Positions 8,170-17,254 are shown, numbered from the stretch's first letter. The stretch is 64,000 nucleotides of DNA from Flavobacteriaceae bacterium UJ101 (GCA_001880285.1 CP016269.1:2180501-2244500), one strand, 5' to 3'. A program made the numbers and translations. Notes: generated by a model not told the origin, from the sequence alone.

Positions 8170-8201
8170 GGCCTATTTCAAATTTTTGGAATAGGCTTTT
8201 G
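8170..8201 (+). terminator. Terminator after the metallopeptidase gene
   Basis: The inverted repeat GCCTATTTC / GGAATAGGC, with a short A/T loop, is followed by TTTT. Confidence 0.6.
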
Positions 8202-8252
8202 AGTTTAAATTAAAATTCATACGTTATAATTTATCTTTCCTAATTAAATATG

Positions 8253-8260
8253 TATTTTTG
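8253..8260 (+). promoter_or_regulatory. -7 box of the ABC-F gene
   Basis: TATTTTTG lies 24 bases before the ATG at 8285. Confidence 0.6.
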
Positions 8261-8284
8261 CGTTAAATTTAAAAAAAGCAATCA

Positions 8285-9907
8285 ATGTTAAATGTTTCAA
8301 ATCTTTCATTACAATTTGGTAAACGTGTATTATTTGATGAAGTAAACCTTAAGTTTACACGAGGGAATTGTTATGGAATTATTGGGGCCAATGGTGCAGG
8401 AAAATCAACCTTCTTAAAAATATTATCAGGAGAAATAGATCCTACAACAGGACATGTAAGCCTTGAAAAAGGAAAACGTATGTCTATTTTAAAACAGGAT
8501 CATCATGAATACGATGAAGTGTCTGTTTTAGAAACCGTTATGATGGGTAATAAGCAAATGTATGATGTGAAACATGAAATGGACTCATTATACGCAAAAC
8601 CTGATTTTTCAGAAGAAGATGGTATCAAAGCAGGAGAATTAGGTGTGATTTTTGAAGAAATGGGTGGTTGGAATGCTGAATCTGATGCAGGAACCTTACT
8701 ATCTAATTTAGGAATTAAACCAGATGATCATTATAAATTAATGAATGAAATGGATAACAAAGCCAAAGTACGTGTGTTATTAGCACAAGCTTTGTTTGGG
8801 ACTCCTGATGTATTGATTTTAGATGAGCCTACCAATGATTTAGATGTTGAAACTATTTCTTGGTTAGAAGATTTCTTGGCTAATTATGAAGAAACGATTA
8901 TTGTAGTTTCACACGATCGTCACTTTTTAGATTCTGTATGTACTGATATTTGTGATATTGATTTCTCAAAAATTAATATTTTTTCAGGTAATTATACGTA
9001 TTGGTATGAAGCAAGTCAATTAGCGCAACGTCAACGTGCACAACAAAACAAAAAAGCAGAAGATAAAAAGAAAGAATTACAAGAATTTATCTCACGATTT
9101 AGTTCCAATGTAGCAAAAGCAAAACAAGCTACGGCACGTAAGAAGATGTTAGATAAATTAGATATTGAGCATATGCCTCATTCTTCAAGACGTTATCCAG
9201 CTATTATTTTTGAACGTGAACGTGAAGCAGGAGATCAAATCTTAGAAGTTACGGGGTTAAAAGCATCGAATGAAGACGGTATTTTATTTAAGGATATACA
9301 CTTAAACTTAAAAAAAGGAGATAAAGTAGCCGTGATCTCTAAAAATTCTAAAGCTACTACTGCATTTTTTGAGATGCTAGAAGGTCGTAAAGAAATTGAA
9401 GAAGGAGAGATTAAATGGGGAGTGACAACTTCACAAGCCTATATTCCTGTAGAAAACTCAGAATATTTTAAAAATGATTTAAATTTAGTGGATTGGCTTC
9501 GTCAATACGTAGAAACAGATGAAGAACGCCATGAACAACATATACGAGGATTTTTAGGAAAAATGTTGTTTTCAGGTGATGAAGCATTAAAACAATCTTC
9601 TGTATTATCAGGAGGAGAGAAAATGCGTTGTATGTTTTCTAGAATGATGCTTGTAAAAGCTAATGTATTATGTTTTGATGAACCAACCAATCACTTGGAT
9701 TTGGAAAGTATAACGGCTCTGAACAATGCGATGAAATCATTTAAAGGAACTGTTTTGGTAACATCTCATGATCATGAAATGTTACAAACAACATGTGATC
9801 GGATTATTGAATTAACTCCAAAAGGAATTATCGATCGTTATATGACGTATGATGAATATTTAAATGATCCAAAAGTAAAAGAATTAAGAACATCCTATTA
9901 TAACTAA
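8285..9907 (+). CDS. ABC-F family ATPase, YbiT/YkpA type
   Basis: A 540-residue soluble protein with two ABC ATPase domains and no membrane segments, as in the ABC-F translation factors that act at the ribosomal E site. Domain 1 has an intact Walker A (GANGAGKS, 34-41) and Walker B (LILDEPTNDLD, around 180), but its signature is replaced by NKAKVRVLLAQ. Domain 2 has a normal LSGGEK signature (441-446) and a Walker B ending in DEPTNHLDLES, but a degenerate Walker A, SKNSKATT, at 352-359. This reciprocal asymmetry is a feature of the YbiT/YkpA subgroup. A charged linker lies between the domains. It is a single gene with its own promoter and terminator. Confidence 0.9.
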   Translation: MLNVSNLSLQFGKRVLFDEVNLKFTRGNCYGIIGANGAGKSTFLKILSGEIDPTTGHVSLEKGKRMSILKQDHHEYDEVSVLETVMMGNKQMYDVKHEMDSLYAKPDFSEEDGIKAGELGVIFEEMGGWNAESDAGTLLSNLGIKPDDHYKLMNEMDNKAKVRVLLAQALFGTPDVLILDEPTNDLDVETISWLEDFLANYEETIIVVSHDRHFLDSVCTDICDIDFSKINIFSGNYTYWYEASQLAQRQRAQQNKKAEDKKKELQEFISRFSSNVAKAKQATARKKMLDKLDIEHMPHSSRRYPAIIFEREREAGDQILEVTGLKASNEDGILFKDIHLNLKKGDKVAVISKNSKATTAFFEMLEGRKEIEEGEIKWGVTTSQAYIPVENSEYFKNDLNLVDWLRQYVETDEERHEQHIRGFLGKMLFSGDEALKQSSVLSGGEKMRCMFSRMMLVKANVLCFDEPTNHLDLESITALNNAMKSFKGTVLVTSHDHEMLQTTCDRIIELTPKGIIDRYMTYDEYLNDPKVKELRTSYYN

Positions 9908-9917
9908 CAATATATAC

Positions 9918-9947
9918 GCCTCAATTTTTGTAAATTGAGGCTTTTTT
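9918..9947 (+). terminator. Strong intrinsic terminator of the ABC-F gene
   Basis: The perfect inverted repeat GCCTCAATTT / AAATTGAGGC with a 4-base loop is followed by six T. The T-tract runs straight into the ATG of the next gene. Confidence 0.85.
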
Positions 9948-10814
9948 ATGAAAAAACCTATTATATATAACCTTATAGAGCTTAATATAGCGATGTTATT
10001 AATCAGTACATCCGGTCCATTGGGTCGATTTATTGATTTAGCACCACCAGTTACCATTTGGTTTCGTGCATTATTTGCATGTTTTATTATAGGAGGATAT
10101 TGTGTATATAAAAAAATCTCTTTTAAAATTAATTTTAAGCAAGATGGGTTTTTATTATTGTTAGGAGGTGTTTTAATGGGAGGTCATTGGATTTCATATT
10201 TTTACGCTTTACATTATTCAAATGTGGCAATAGGAATGCTTTCTTTATTTACATTTCCAGTGATTACCATTTTTTTAGAACCCTTTTTTTTCAAAACGAG
10301 TATTAATATTCGGCAAATAGGACTTGGTTTCATGGTCCTTATAGGAGTGTATTTATTAGCTCCAACTTTTTCTTTAGAAAGTTCTTATACTATAGGAATC
10401 CTTTTCGGTTTATTCTCAGCAGTTCTTTATTCTGTCCGTAACTTATTGATTAAGAATCAAATAAAAAAATATAATAGTTCTTTATTGATGTGGATTCAAA
10501 TGTTAGTCATTACATTGTTTTTTACACCTGTATTAGCATTTTTTGAATATGATTTTGAAGAGATTCAATGGTTGCCTATTGTTTCTTTAGCATTGTTTAC
10601 TACAGCGATAGGGCATAGTTTGTTTGTAAAAAGTTTAAATCATTTTACAGTAGGTACAGCTAGTATTATAGGAAGTATTCAGCCTATTTATGGTATTATA
10701 TTGGCTATGATTTTTTTACAAGAATATCCTACTTATCGAACTTTGCTTGGTGGAAGTTTGATATTAGGAACTGTTATTATAGAGAGTTATCGATCGATAA
10801 GAGTGAAAAAATAA
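9948..10814 (+). CDS. EamA/DMT-family inner-membrane transporter
   Basis: A 288-residue, very hydrophobic protein with about ten transmembrane helices arranged as two EamA repeats. The second repeat begins near residue 150 (TIGILFGLFSAVLYSVRNLLIK). Members export amino acids, nucleobases or other metabolites; the substrate cannot be inferred here. The ATG at 9948 directly follows the terminator of the preceding gene. Its message must therefore come from read-through or from a start further in, for example the Met in LNIAMLLIST near residue 16. Confidence 0.85.
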   Translation: MKKPIIYNLIELNIAMLLISTSGPLGRFIDLAPPVTIWFRALFACFIIGGYCVYKKISFKINFKQDGFLLLLGGVLMGGHWISYFYALHYSNVAIGMLSLFTFPVITIFLEPFFFKTSINIRQIGLGFMVLIGVYLLAPTFSLESSYTIGILFGLFSAVLYSVRNLLIKNQIKKYNSSLLMWIQMLVITLFFTPVLAFFEYDFEEIQWLPIVSLALFTTAIGHSLFVKSLNHFTVGTASIIGSIQPIYGIILAMIFLQEYPTYRTLLGGSLILGTVIIESYRSIRVKK

Positions 10815-10936
10815 TTTTTCATAAATTTATCAACTGTTTGGGAGCCTATTTGATAGATGTTTATTTAATGGTAATCGAATAATAACTAATTAATTTTATA
10901 AGGAATGTACCTTTATAAAAATTAAATAGGAATATA

Positions 10937-12802
10937 GTGAAAAAAAGTGGGTATTACATATTATGTAGTTTTATAACAATTTCTTTGTTTTCTCAAATTA
11001 ATTTATTGGATCTTCCTTTAGTAAAAGAATATGATGATAATGAAACTTTTAGAAAAGAAGTAGAAGAAGCTATAAAATCAGGTTCCCCTGAAGATAAAAT
11101 TACAGCTCTTCTTTTAAAAGCAAATTATACCTTAGTTTCTGATCTTGATAAAAATTATGATGAAAAAGTAAAAGCTTTATTAGATGAAGCTAAAAAACGT
11201 CTTGATAAAAATCCTGACCCACGAAACTTATACCTCTATTATGATATAAGTGGAGCTCGATATACCTATTTAAATAAAAGTTTTGAACGATTGAATGCTT
11301 ATATCGAAGCATTAAAAATTAAAAAGGAAGCTGATTTAATTGATCCTTATTTTTTGGTTGAATTAGGTCTTATGGATCATTATTTAGATGTAGAAGATTA
11401 TGCTAAAGTTTTTGATCTTAGAGATTTGATTTTTGATCAAATAGATAAATATAAAATGGAATCCAATATGAAGAGCCAAATTTATAGAATGAGCTCTTTA
11501 GCTGCAAAAGAGTTGAAGGAATATCAAAAATCACAAAAAGATATTGATTCAGCAATGTTATATGCCAAGCGGTTTGAAGATTCTGTCAGTATAGCAAGAG
11601 TTTATAAATACCAAGCAGAGTTGGATCTGGATCAAAAAAAATATGACTTAGCTTATAAAAATGCTTTAGAAGCACAAAGATTATATCTCTTGTATGATAA
11701 AAAAAATATTAGTCAAGTTCATTTTATTTTAGGGTCTTTGGCTTTTCAAAAAAAGGATTATGATGAAGCCAAAAAATTTTTAGAAAAAGCTATTGAATCT
11801 AAAGATTTACCAATAAAATCTTTTATTAAAGGATCAAGCTATTATCGATCGATTTTAGAAAAAGAAAATAAATTAGATGAAGCATATAAAGTTCTTAAGA
11901 AAGAAGATTCTATAAAAAAGGATGTAATTGATGAGAATTATTATAAAGAAATTCTAGATTTTGAATTGGATTATCAGCAATTTCAAAATAATACCATTTT
12001 AAAAGAAAAACAACAACAAACACGTTGGATTGTATTTGTATTAGTTCTATCACTAATAGGAATTGGGTTATTAAGTTTATTATATTACCAAAGATCAAAA
12101 CATGTTAAGAAACTGAAAATGATTAACTTCCGATTGAATAAATTTAGTAAAATCATTTCACATGATCTAAAATCACCAATACGTTCTATAGGATCTTTAG
12201 CTACCTTTATAAAAGAAGATGAACCACAACTTAGTGAATCTTCACAACATTATATCAACCTTATTCATGAATCTGTTATGACAACAGAGAACTTGATTCT
12301 CAATATGCTAACCCTGTCTCGTTCTGAAAATAATACGCTTGAAATAGAAAAGGTTTCTTATGAAGAAATTATGAATCAAGTTAAGTCTAATTTATTATAC
12401 GATATTAATAAAAGTGATACAAAAATTGTTTTTAAAGCAAAGCCTACTATGCTTTATGGTAATAAAACATTGTTGATACAATTATTCCAAAACTTTATTC
12501 AAAATTCTATTAAATATAGAAGTGAAATTCGTCCTTTAGTAATTGAAATAGATTATGATTCTATAAAGAATAAAATTCTGATAAAGGACAATGGAATAGG
12601 AATTGATTCGGATAATTTAGTTGTTCTTTTTGAGGCTTATTATCAACAAAAGTTTGAATCTATAAATAGCGGTATAGGAATAGGTTTGTATATAGCAAAA
12701 ATGATTGCAGATCTTCATAAAATAGAAATAAAGATAAATTCAGAAGTTGATGAAGGAACTGTTATAGAACTTTATTTTGAAGAAGGAAGTATTATAGAAT
12801 AA
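10937..12802 (+). CDS. TPR-containing sensor histidine kinase
   Basis: A 621-residue membrane kinase starting at GTG. The order is: signal peptide (ending near residue 21), a periplasmic helical region of about 330 residues made of TPR-like repeats (DYDEAKKFLEKAIES is one unit), one transmembrane helix at about 361-383, then a kinase core. The H-box ISHDLKSPIRS has phospho-acceptor His409. The ATP-binding domain shows an N-box (NFIQNSIKYR), a G1 box (DNGIGID) and a G2 box (GIGIGLYIAK). There is no receiver domain and no adjacent response regulator, so it is an orphan kinase whose partner lies elsewhere. The repeats probably sense a protein or peptide ligand in the periplasm. Confidence 0.88.
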   Translation: MKKSGYYILCSFITISLFSQINLLDLPLVKEYDDNETFRKEVEEAIKSGSPEDKITALLLKANYTLVSDLDKNYDEKVKALLDEAKKRLDKNPDPRNLYLYYDISGARYTYLNKSFERLNAYIEALKIKKEADLIDPYFLVELGLMDHYLDVEDYAKVFDLRDLIFDQIDKYKMESNMKSQIYRMSSLAAKELKEYQKSQKDIDSAMLYAKRFEDSVSIARVYKYQAELDLDQKKYDLAYKNALEAQRLYLLYDKKNISQVHFILGSLAFQKKDYDEAKKFLEKAIESKDLPIKSFIKGSSYYRSILEKENKLDEAYKVLKKEDSIKKDVIDENYYKEILDFELDYQQFQNNTILKEKQQQTRWIVFVLVLSLIGIGLLSLLYYQRSKHVKKLKMINFRLNKFSKIISHDLKSPIRSIGSLATFIKEDEPQLSESSQHYINLIHESVMTTENLILNMLTLSRSENNTLEIEKVSYEEIMNQVKSNLLYDINKSDTKIVFKAKPTMLYGNKTLLIQLFQNFIQNSIKYRSEIRPLVIEIDYDSIKNKILIKDNGIGIDSDNLVVLFEAYYQQKFESINSGIGIGLYIAKMIADLHKIEIKINSEVDEGTVIELYFEEGSIIE

Positions 12803-12807
12803 TAAAG

Positions 12808-13110
12808 TTAAGATTTCCAAAATTTAAAACGGGATAACATCTTTTTTTGATGTTTTAAAAAGAATCTTTTTTGACCAAAAATAGTTCCAAAAATAATGAT
12901 AAGAACCATGTAAATAGGTGTCATAACAAAAATCCAAAGGAAAGCTAAATACCAAAAAGAAGATTCTTCAGTAACACCTAAATAAGGAAAAATATATTTA
13001 CTTAAGCGGGCTACTGTAGATCCTGTAACTGCAAAAGTGACTAAAATCCAAAAGATTTGCCAATTATTTTCAACTTCCCAACGTTGTTTTAACTTTTCCC
13101 AAAAATTCAT
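12808..13110 (-). CDS. Small membrane protein, DUF6787-like
   Basis: A 100-residue protein with two transmembrane helices (about residues 18-40 and 52-78) and a basic C-terminal tail (KRFFLKHQKKMLSRFKFWKS). It resembles the DUF6787 family common in Flavobacteriia, of unknown function. It is convergent with the TPR kinase (5 bases between stops) and divergent from the potassium channel gene. Confidence 0.65.
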   Translation of the reverse strand: MNFWEKLKQRWEVENNWQIFWILVTFAVTGSTVARLSKYIFPYLGVTEESSFWYLAFLWIFVMTPIYMVLIIIFGTIFGQKRFFLKHQKKMLSRFKFWKS

Positions 13111-13136
13111 AGTATAAATTTACGAAAAGAATCTCA

Positions 13137-13144
13137 TATCTTTG
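13137..13144 (+). promoter_or_regulatory. -7 box of the channel-lipB operon
   Basis: TATCTTTG lies 19 bases before the ATG at 13163. Confidence 0.6.
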
Positions 13145-13162
13145 TCATAAGATTGTGATAAA

Positions 13163-13855
13163 ATGTTAAAGAAAAAAAAGAAAAAAATTCGAGGTTGGCT
13201 ATTTGAAAACCGCTACCAACTGTTACTAATTAGTATTCTTTTGGTTATGTTTGATAGCCTTTTATTTAACGATGTTACATTTTACCAAATGTATATATGG
13301 CCATTAAATATGTTGTTTTTTGGTATTAATGCCTCCAATGTGATAACTTCTAAAAGAAGGAAATATTTTTATGTATTATTGGTATTGAGTTTCTTAGCAC
13401 CGTTTTTATGGTTTTTATTTGCAGAACATTTACTTTTCGTACGATGCATGTTGTTAATTTATACTTTACTTTATTGGATAACATTAGTGAATATTGTTAC
13501 CGGTATTTTTAAAAGTAAAAAAGTGACTTTCAATATGATATTAGGAGCCTTTTGTGGGTATCTTTTATTAGGGCTAATTGCTACATTTTCTAATATGGCA
13601 TTATTGACTTATATGCCTGATGCGATAGATGGGCTAGCCTATTTTAATGATTATGTTGTAAATCAAAGACAAGATGATATTTTTGTTGATATTATGTACT
13701 ACAGTTTTATTACCATGACTTCTATAGGATATGGAGATTTCTTGCCTATAGTTCCTGATTCTAAAATGTTGGCTGTTTTTATAGGAATTTCAGGACAGTT
13801 TTATATGACAGTTATTGTAGCCCTCATTATCGGTAAATATTTAAATAGAAAGTAA
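13163..13855 (+). CDS. Potassium channel-like membrane protein
   Basis: A 230-residue protein with a basic N-terminus (KKKKKKIRGW) and about six hydrophobic segments. The last two flank a pore loop with the selectivity filter TSIGYGD at 186-192, the K+ channel signature. The final helix is followed by only a few residues, so there is no cytoplasmic RCK/TrkA gating domain. It belongs to the Ion_trans_2 type. The lipB gene starts 3 bases after its stop, so the two share a transcript, with no obvious functional link. Confidence 0.85.
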   Translation: MLKKKKKKIRGWLFENRYQLLLISILLVMFDSLLFNDVTFYQMYIWPLNMLFFGINASNVITSKRRKYFYVLLVLSFLAPFLWFLFAEHLLFVRCMLLIYTLLYWITLVNIVTGIFKSKKVTFNMILGAFCGYLLLGLIATFSNMALLTYMPDAIDGLAYFNDYVVNQRQDDIFVDIMYYSFITMTSIGYGDFLPIVPDSKMLAVFIGISGQFYMTVIVALIIGKYLNRK

Positions 13856-13858
13856 AAA

Positions 13859-14575
13859 ATGAAACAAAATAAAAGTATACAATTTCGAGATTTAGGATTA
13901 AAGGATTATAAAGAATCATGGGATTATCAAGAACAAATTTTTAAATCTGTTATTGATGAAAAAATTGAAAATAGGAGAAAGGAAAAAGAGGGGCAAGAGC
14001 CTCTAAAAACGAATAATTATTTATTATTTGTAGAACATCCTCATGTTTATACTTTAGGAAAAAGTGGTGATGTTGAGAATTTACTAGCTTCTAAAGATTT
14101 TTTAGAAGAAATTAAAGCAACATTTTATCAAATTAATAGAGGAGGTGATATCACCTATCATGGGCCAGGGCAAATAGTAGGATATCCTATTTTAGATTTA
14201 GATAATTTTTTTACTGATATTCATAAATATTTACGTTTTTTAGAAGAAGTGATTATAACAGTTTTGGCTGATTATGGTTTAAAAGGAGAACGATCTGATG
14301 GAGAAACTGGTGTTTGGTTAGATGTTGGGAAACCTTATGCGCGAAAAATATGTGCAATGGGTGTTCGTGCAAGTCGTTGGGTTACGATGCATGGGTTTGC
14401 ATTAAATGTGAATACAGATATGCGTTATTTTGAATATATTATTCCTTGTGGAATAAAAGACAAACAAGTAACTTCCTTACAAAGGGAATTGCAAAGAGAG
14501 ATTCCTGAACAAGAAGTAAAAACTAAAATAATGAACGCATTTGCTAAACAATTTGAAGCAGAATTTGAATTTTAA
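13859..14575 (+). CDS. lipB: Octanoyl-[ACP]:protein N-octanoyltransferase (lipoate synthesis)
   Basis: LipB moves the octanoyl group from acyl carrier protein to apo-lipoyl domains, the first step of lipoate biosynthesis. Family motifs are intact: [17 protein letters not shown], then [20 protein letters not shown] with catalytic Lys163, and IIPCGI with catalytic Cys197. At 238 residues the length is usual. It is the second gene after the channel gene. Its last four bases overlap the end of a convergent membrane-protein gene. Confidence 0.94.
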   Translation: MKQNKSIQFRDLGLKDYKESWDYQEQIFKSVIDEKIENRRKEKEGQEPLKTNNYLLFVEHPHVYTLGKSGDVENLLASKDFLEEIKATFYQINRGGDITYHGPGQIVGYPILDLDNFFTDIHKYLRFLEEVIITVLADYGLKGERSDGETGVWLDVGKPYARKICAMGVRASRWVTMHGFALNVNTDMRYFEYIIPCGIKDKQVTSLQRELQREIPEQEVKTKIMNAFAKQFEAEFEF

Positions 14576-14964
14576 AAAAGCTTTAAAATACCTAATACAA
14601 TTAAAGCTAAACCTGCAGGGATCTGATACTGAGTTAACTTAGTACGTAATTCAGCACCTTTTTCCTTAGCTTCATCGCTTTTTTCTAATAGATGTTTAGA
14701 TAGAAGACCATAGCTTAATAAAAAACCTACAATAAATTCAATTGATGTTATTCCTAATTCAATGATCCAGCTTATATTAAAGTGACTAATGGTCTTTAAT
14801 AAATCAAAAGCACCTAAAATAGACCAGATTAATAGAATTATACCAATCCATCCTTGATAGGATGTTAGTTTATCGATTAATTCTTTTGAATTCGGGCTTT
14901 TAGATATAATAAAAGGTGCAGCTGCAATAACTCCTCCTAAAATAGCAATAACAGATTGTAGCAT
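14572..14964 (-). CDS. Hypothetical membrane protein
   Basis: A 130-residue protein I cannot assign to a named family. Hydrophobic segments lie at about residues 4-20, 37-58, 70-90 and 114-130. A charged stretch ([19 protein letters not shown]) sits before the last segment. It is convergent with lipB and overlaps its stop codon. Confidence 0.65.
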   Translation of the reverse strand: MLQSVIAILGGVIAAAPFIISKSPNSKELIDKLTSYQGWIGIILLIWSILGAFDLLKTISHFNISWIIELGITSIEFIVGFLLSYGLLSKHLLEKSDEAKEKGAELRTKLTQYQIPAGLALIVLGILKLF

Positions 14965-15013
14965 AAAATTTGTTTTTTATAAATGTAATGATAATTTATT
15001 GAATGAAGGTTTT

Positions 15014-15610
15014 CTAAAATAGAAGCTTTATGTTTTGATATGTATTTTTTAAAGCTTTTTCTATTTCAATAGCATTTTTCCAAACAACTTCTTCAATACC
15101 TTCCTCAATTTGAGGACTTAAATGATAGATTTCATTTTTGCACACCATTTCATACCAGTATACGATTTTTAAAATAGCTTTTCCTTTTTTTGTATAATAA
15201 ATATGATAAGTAGTATTTAATGGCTTTATAATTTTTAAACCAAAAATATTACATTCTTCTTCCACTTCACGTAGGGCCGTTTCTTTTTTATTTTCTCCTT
15301 TTTCTATTTTGCCTTTAGGTAAATCCCATAAACCAAAGCGTTTGATAAAGAGAACTTCATTTAAATGATTTTTTACTAAGCCCCCGGCTGCTTCAATTAC
15401 CTTATAATGATTTTGAAAATAATTCCAAAGGAAATCTAAGTCAGTGTGGTATATACAAATACTTGATTCAATATTTTGATTTAATAAATGAAGGGTTTGT
15501 TCAAAGAAAGAATCTATCTTTTCAAATTTGATAATTTTAGTATCTTTATCCAGTCGAAGAGGCTGATTTGTTAAAACTAAGGGCCTTTCGTTTACAAAAA
15601 TTGTGTACAT
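15014..15610 (-). CDS. Nudix hydrolase
   Basis: A 198-residue protein. The N-terminal 70 residues are a small domain unlike Nudix, and the Nudix fold follows. The Nudix box runs from Gly100 to Ile122 (GKIEKGEN then REVEEECNI). The metal-binding REVEEE glutamates are kept; the usual Gly near the end of the box is Asn121. The preceding FGLWDLPKG is typical of NDP-X or diadenosine-polyphosphate hydrolases, but the substrate cannot be read from sequence. It is divergent from the SRPBCC gene. Confidence 0.88.
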   Translation of the reverse strand: MYTIFVNERPLVLTNQPLRLDKDTKIIKFEKIDSFFEQTLHLLNQNIESSICIYHTDLDFLWNYFQNHYKVIEAAGGLVKNHLNEVLFIKRFGLWDLPKGKIEKGENKKETALREVEEECNIFGLKIIKPLNTTYHIYYTKKGKAILKIVYWYEMVCKNEIYHLSPQIEEGIEEVVWKNAIEIEKALKNTYQNIKLLF

Positions 15611-15632
15611 AGATGCAAAACTATTAAAAATA

Positions 15633-15640
15633 CAAAACTA
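15633..15640 (-). promoter_or_regulatory. -7 box of the Nudix gene
   Basis: Minus-strand TAGTTTTG, 22 bases upstream of the start. An identical TAGTTTTG at 15616-15623 is closer and would give an almost leaderless message, so the upstream copy is preferred. Confidence 0.5.
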
Positions 15641-15654
15641 TTTAAAATAAAAAG

Positions 15655-16044
15655 ATGAGATTAGACGGATACAAAAGTGTAGTAAACAAAACGCAAAGAG
15701 AAACATTTGAGTTTTTACAGGACACCCATAATTTTGAAAAATTAATGCCTGAGGATTTATCTTTTTTTGAAGCAAGAGATACTGGATTCGCTTTTCAATT
15801 AACAGGTATGCCAGTTAAAATTGTTTTAAAGAAAAAAGAAGCAATAGAATTTTCAAGTGTAACTTATGAATCAGCAGGAAGTATTAATTTTGAATTGAAT
15901 GCAAAGTTAACTGAAGTTGAAGAAGAAAAAACAAATGTTGAATTTGTTTTTGAGGGTCAGTTAAATCCAATGATTCGAATGATGGCAGAAAAACCATTAA
16001 AAAAATTATTAGAAGTATTTTCAACCAACATTGAAAAAATATAA
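15655..16044 (+). CDS. SRPBCC/START-like fold protein
   Basis: A 129-residue protein with the helix-grip pattern of the SRPBCC superfamily: an N-terminal strand, a helix TFEFLQDTHNFEKLMP, alternating strands, and a long C-terminal helix (MIRMMAEKPLKKLLEVFSTN). These bind hydrophobic ligands, but no ligand is known for this flavobacterial group. It is convergent with birA. Confidence 0.75.
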   Translation: MRLDGYKSVVNKTQRETFEFLQDTHNFEKLMPEDLSFFEARDTGFAFQLTGMPVKIVLKKKEAIEFSSVTYESAGSINFELNAKLTEVEEEKTNVEFVFEGQLNPMIRMMAEKPLKKLLEVFSTNIEKI

Positions 16045-16049
16045 AAAAT

Positions 16050-16081
16050 AAGTAGAGAGTAGTTTTTTCTACTTTCTACTT
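16050..16081. terminator. Bidirectional terminator between the SRPBCC gene and birA
   Basis: A 13-bp stem with one G-T wobble (arms 16050-16062 and 16069-16081) encloses a six-T loop between convergent stop codons. Its AAGTAGAGAGTAG arm resembles the TAAGTAG heptamer found at 39.7 kb. Confidence 0.5.
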
Positions 16082-16809
16082 TAATACATTAACTGAATTT
16101 CTTTGAGTTGAAAAGTCTGTAACCCTTCTCCCTCAATATCAACAATAAGTTTCCCATCAGATGTGGTATTTTTTATAATACCATTTTTTAATTGATTTTG
16201 AATTTTAAAGACACTGATTTCTTCTTTTTTATACAAATGTTCGTGAAAATACGATTCAATTGATTCAAATTCTTTATCAAGGAATAATTGATAACCTTTT
16301 TGAATAGCTAGGATGATAGAATAACGTAACTCATCTAAATTAAAATGGATTCCTGTTTCATTTTTTAAAGAAGTTGCCTTTGGAAGGTTATCAAAATGCA
16401 TTTGATTTACATTCAATCCAATTCCTATCACAGTAGAATTGACTCGTTGTCCAAGAATGTTTTCAATTAAAATACCACATGCTTTTTTATGGTGAATAAT
16501 TAAATCATTAGGCCATTTTATTTTTGAATGTACAATAGAGTGAATACTTTGATGAACAGCATTAGCTACTATTTTATTTATGTAAAAAATATGCTGAATA
16601 GCACAATTAGGTTTAATGAGAATACTAAAAGTTAGATTTATATCAGTTTCTGATTTCCAAGGGTTGCCTGTGTAACCTCTTCCAGCACTTTGCTCTTTTG
16701 CAGAAACAATTGTCCACTCATTAAAAGACGTGTTTTTATCTAATAAAAAAGAATTAGTAGAATCAATTTTATCGAGATAAATTTCAGTAATAGGAAATAA
16801 TAAACTCAT
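16081..16809 (-). CDS. birA: Biotin--[acetyl-CoA carboxylase] ligase, short form
   Basis: The enzyme activates biotin with ATP and attaches it to the biotin carboxyl carrier protein. At 242 residues it has the catalytic domain (GRGYTGNPW at 43-51, the biotinyl-AMP loop; KWPNDLI; KACGILIE) and a small C-terminal domain. It has no N-terminal DNA-binding HTH, so it should not repress biotin genes. The start is at 16809: the frame extends further upstream but would overlap the divergent rsfS gene and cover both promoters. The N-terminus LFPITEIYLDKIDSTNS is the normal beginning for the family. Confidence 0.9.
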   Translation of the reverse strand: MSLLFPITEIYLDKIDSTNSFLLDKNTSFNEWTIVSAKEQSAGRGYTGNPWKSETDINLTFSILIKPNCAIQHIFYINKIVANAVHQSIHSIVHSKIKWPNDLIIHHKKACGILIENILGQRVNSTVIGIGLNVNQMHFDNLPKATSLKNETGIHFNLDELRYSIILAIQKGYQLFLDKEFESIESYFHEHLYKKEEISVFKIQNQLKNGIIKNTTSDGKLIVDIEGEGLQTFQLKEIQLMY

Positions 16810-16856
16810 TTCGGTTAAAAATTTATTAAAAAGTAAGAAAAACCTGATATTTTCCG

Positions 16857-16864
16857 TATTTTTG
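16857..16864 (+). promoter_or_regulatory. -7 box of the rsfS-ftsH operon
   Basis: TATTTTTG lies 24 bases before the rsfS ATG. It is only five bases from the oppositely oriented birA box. Confidence 0.6.
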
Positions 16865-16869
16865 TGAGT

Positions 16870-16877
16870 CAAAGTTA
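16870..16877 (-). promoter_or_regulatory. -7 box of birA
   Basis: Minus-strand TAACTTTG lies 60 bases before the birA start. Its upstream promoter region would extend into the rsfS coding sequence. Confidence 0.5.
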
Positions 16878-16888
16878 AGAAAGATTTA

Positions 16889-17254
16889 ATGAGTAAAAAT
16901 ACAAATGACCAATTATTAAGTAAAATAATTGAAGCCATTGAAGAAGTTAAAGGAGAGAATATAACCCTGTTAGATTTAAGAGAAATTGACACAGCTGTCT
17001 GTGATTATTTTATAATAGCAGAAGGTAATACGAATACACAAGTCTCTGCCATAGCTCGATCAATTGAAAAAATGGTAGGAAAAGATTTAAAAGAAAAACC
17101 ATGGCATATTGAAGGAAAAGAACAAGCAGAATGGGTACTAGTAGATTATGTATCTATTGTAGTTCATGTATTTCAAAAACATATTCGAGAGCATTATGAT
17201 ATCGAAGGTTTATGGGGAGATGCTAAGGTAATCAAAATGTCATTAGACAACTAA
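16889..17254 (+). CDS. rsfS: Ribosome silencing factor RsfS
   Basis: A 121-residue protein that binds ribosomal protein uL14 and blocks subunit joining in stationary phase or starvation. Family features are present: ENITLLDLREIDTAVCDYFIIAEG near the start, then HIEGKEQAEWVLVDYVSIVVHVF and the ending REHYDIEGLWGDA. It starts its operon, and ftsH begins 25 bases after its stop; rsfS-ftsH is a recurrent pair in Bacteroidota. Confidence 0.93.
   Translation: MSKNTNDQLLSKIIEAIEEVKGENITLLDLREIDTAVCDYFIIAEGNTNTQVSAIARSIEKMVGKDLKEKPWHIEGKEQAEWVLVDYVSIVVHVFQKHIREHYDIEGLWGDAKVIKMSLDN

Noticed and set aside
16810-16992. Upstream extension of birA by 61 codons
   Set aside because: It overlaps the divergent rsfS coding region and both promoter boxes, and the extra residues do not look like a BirA helix-turn-helix.
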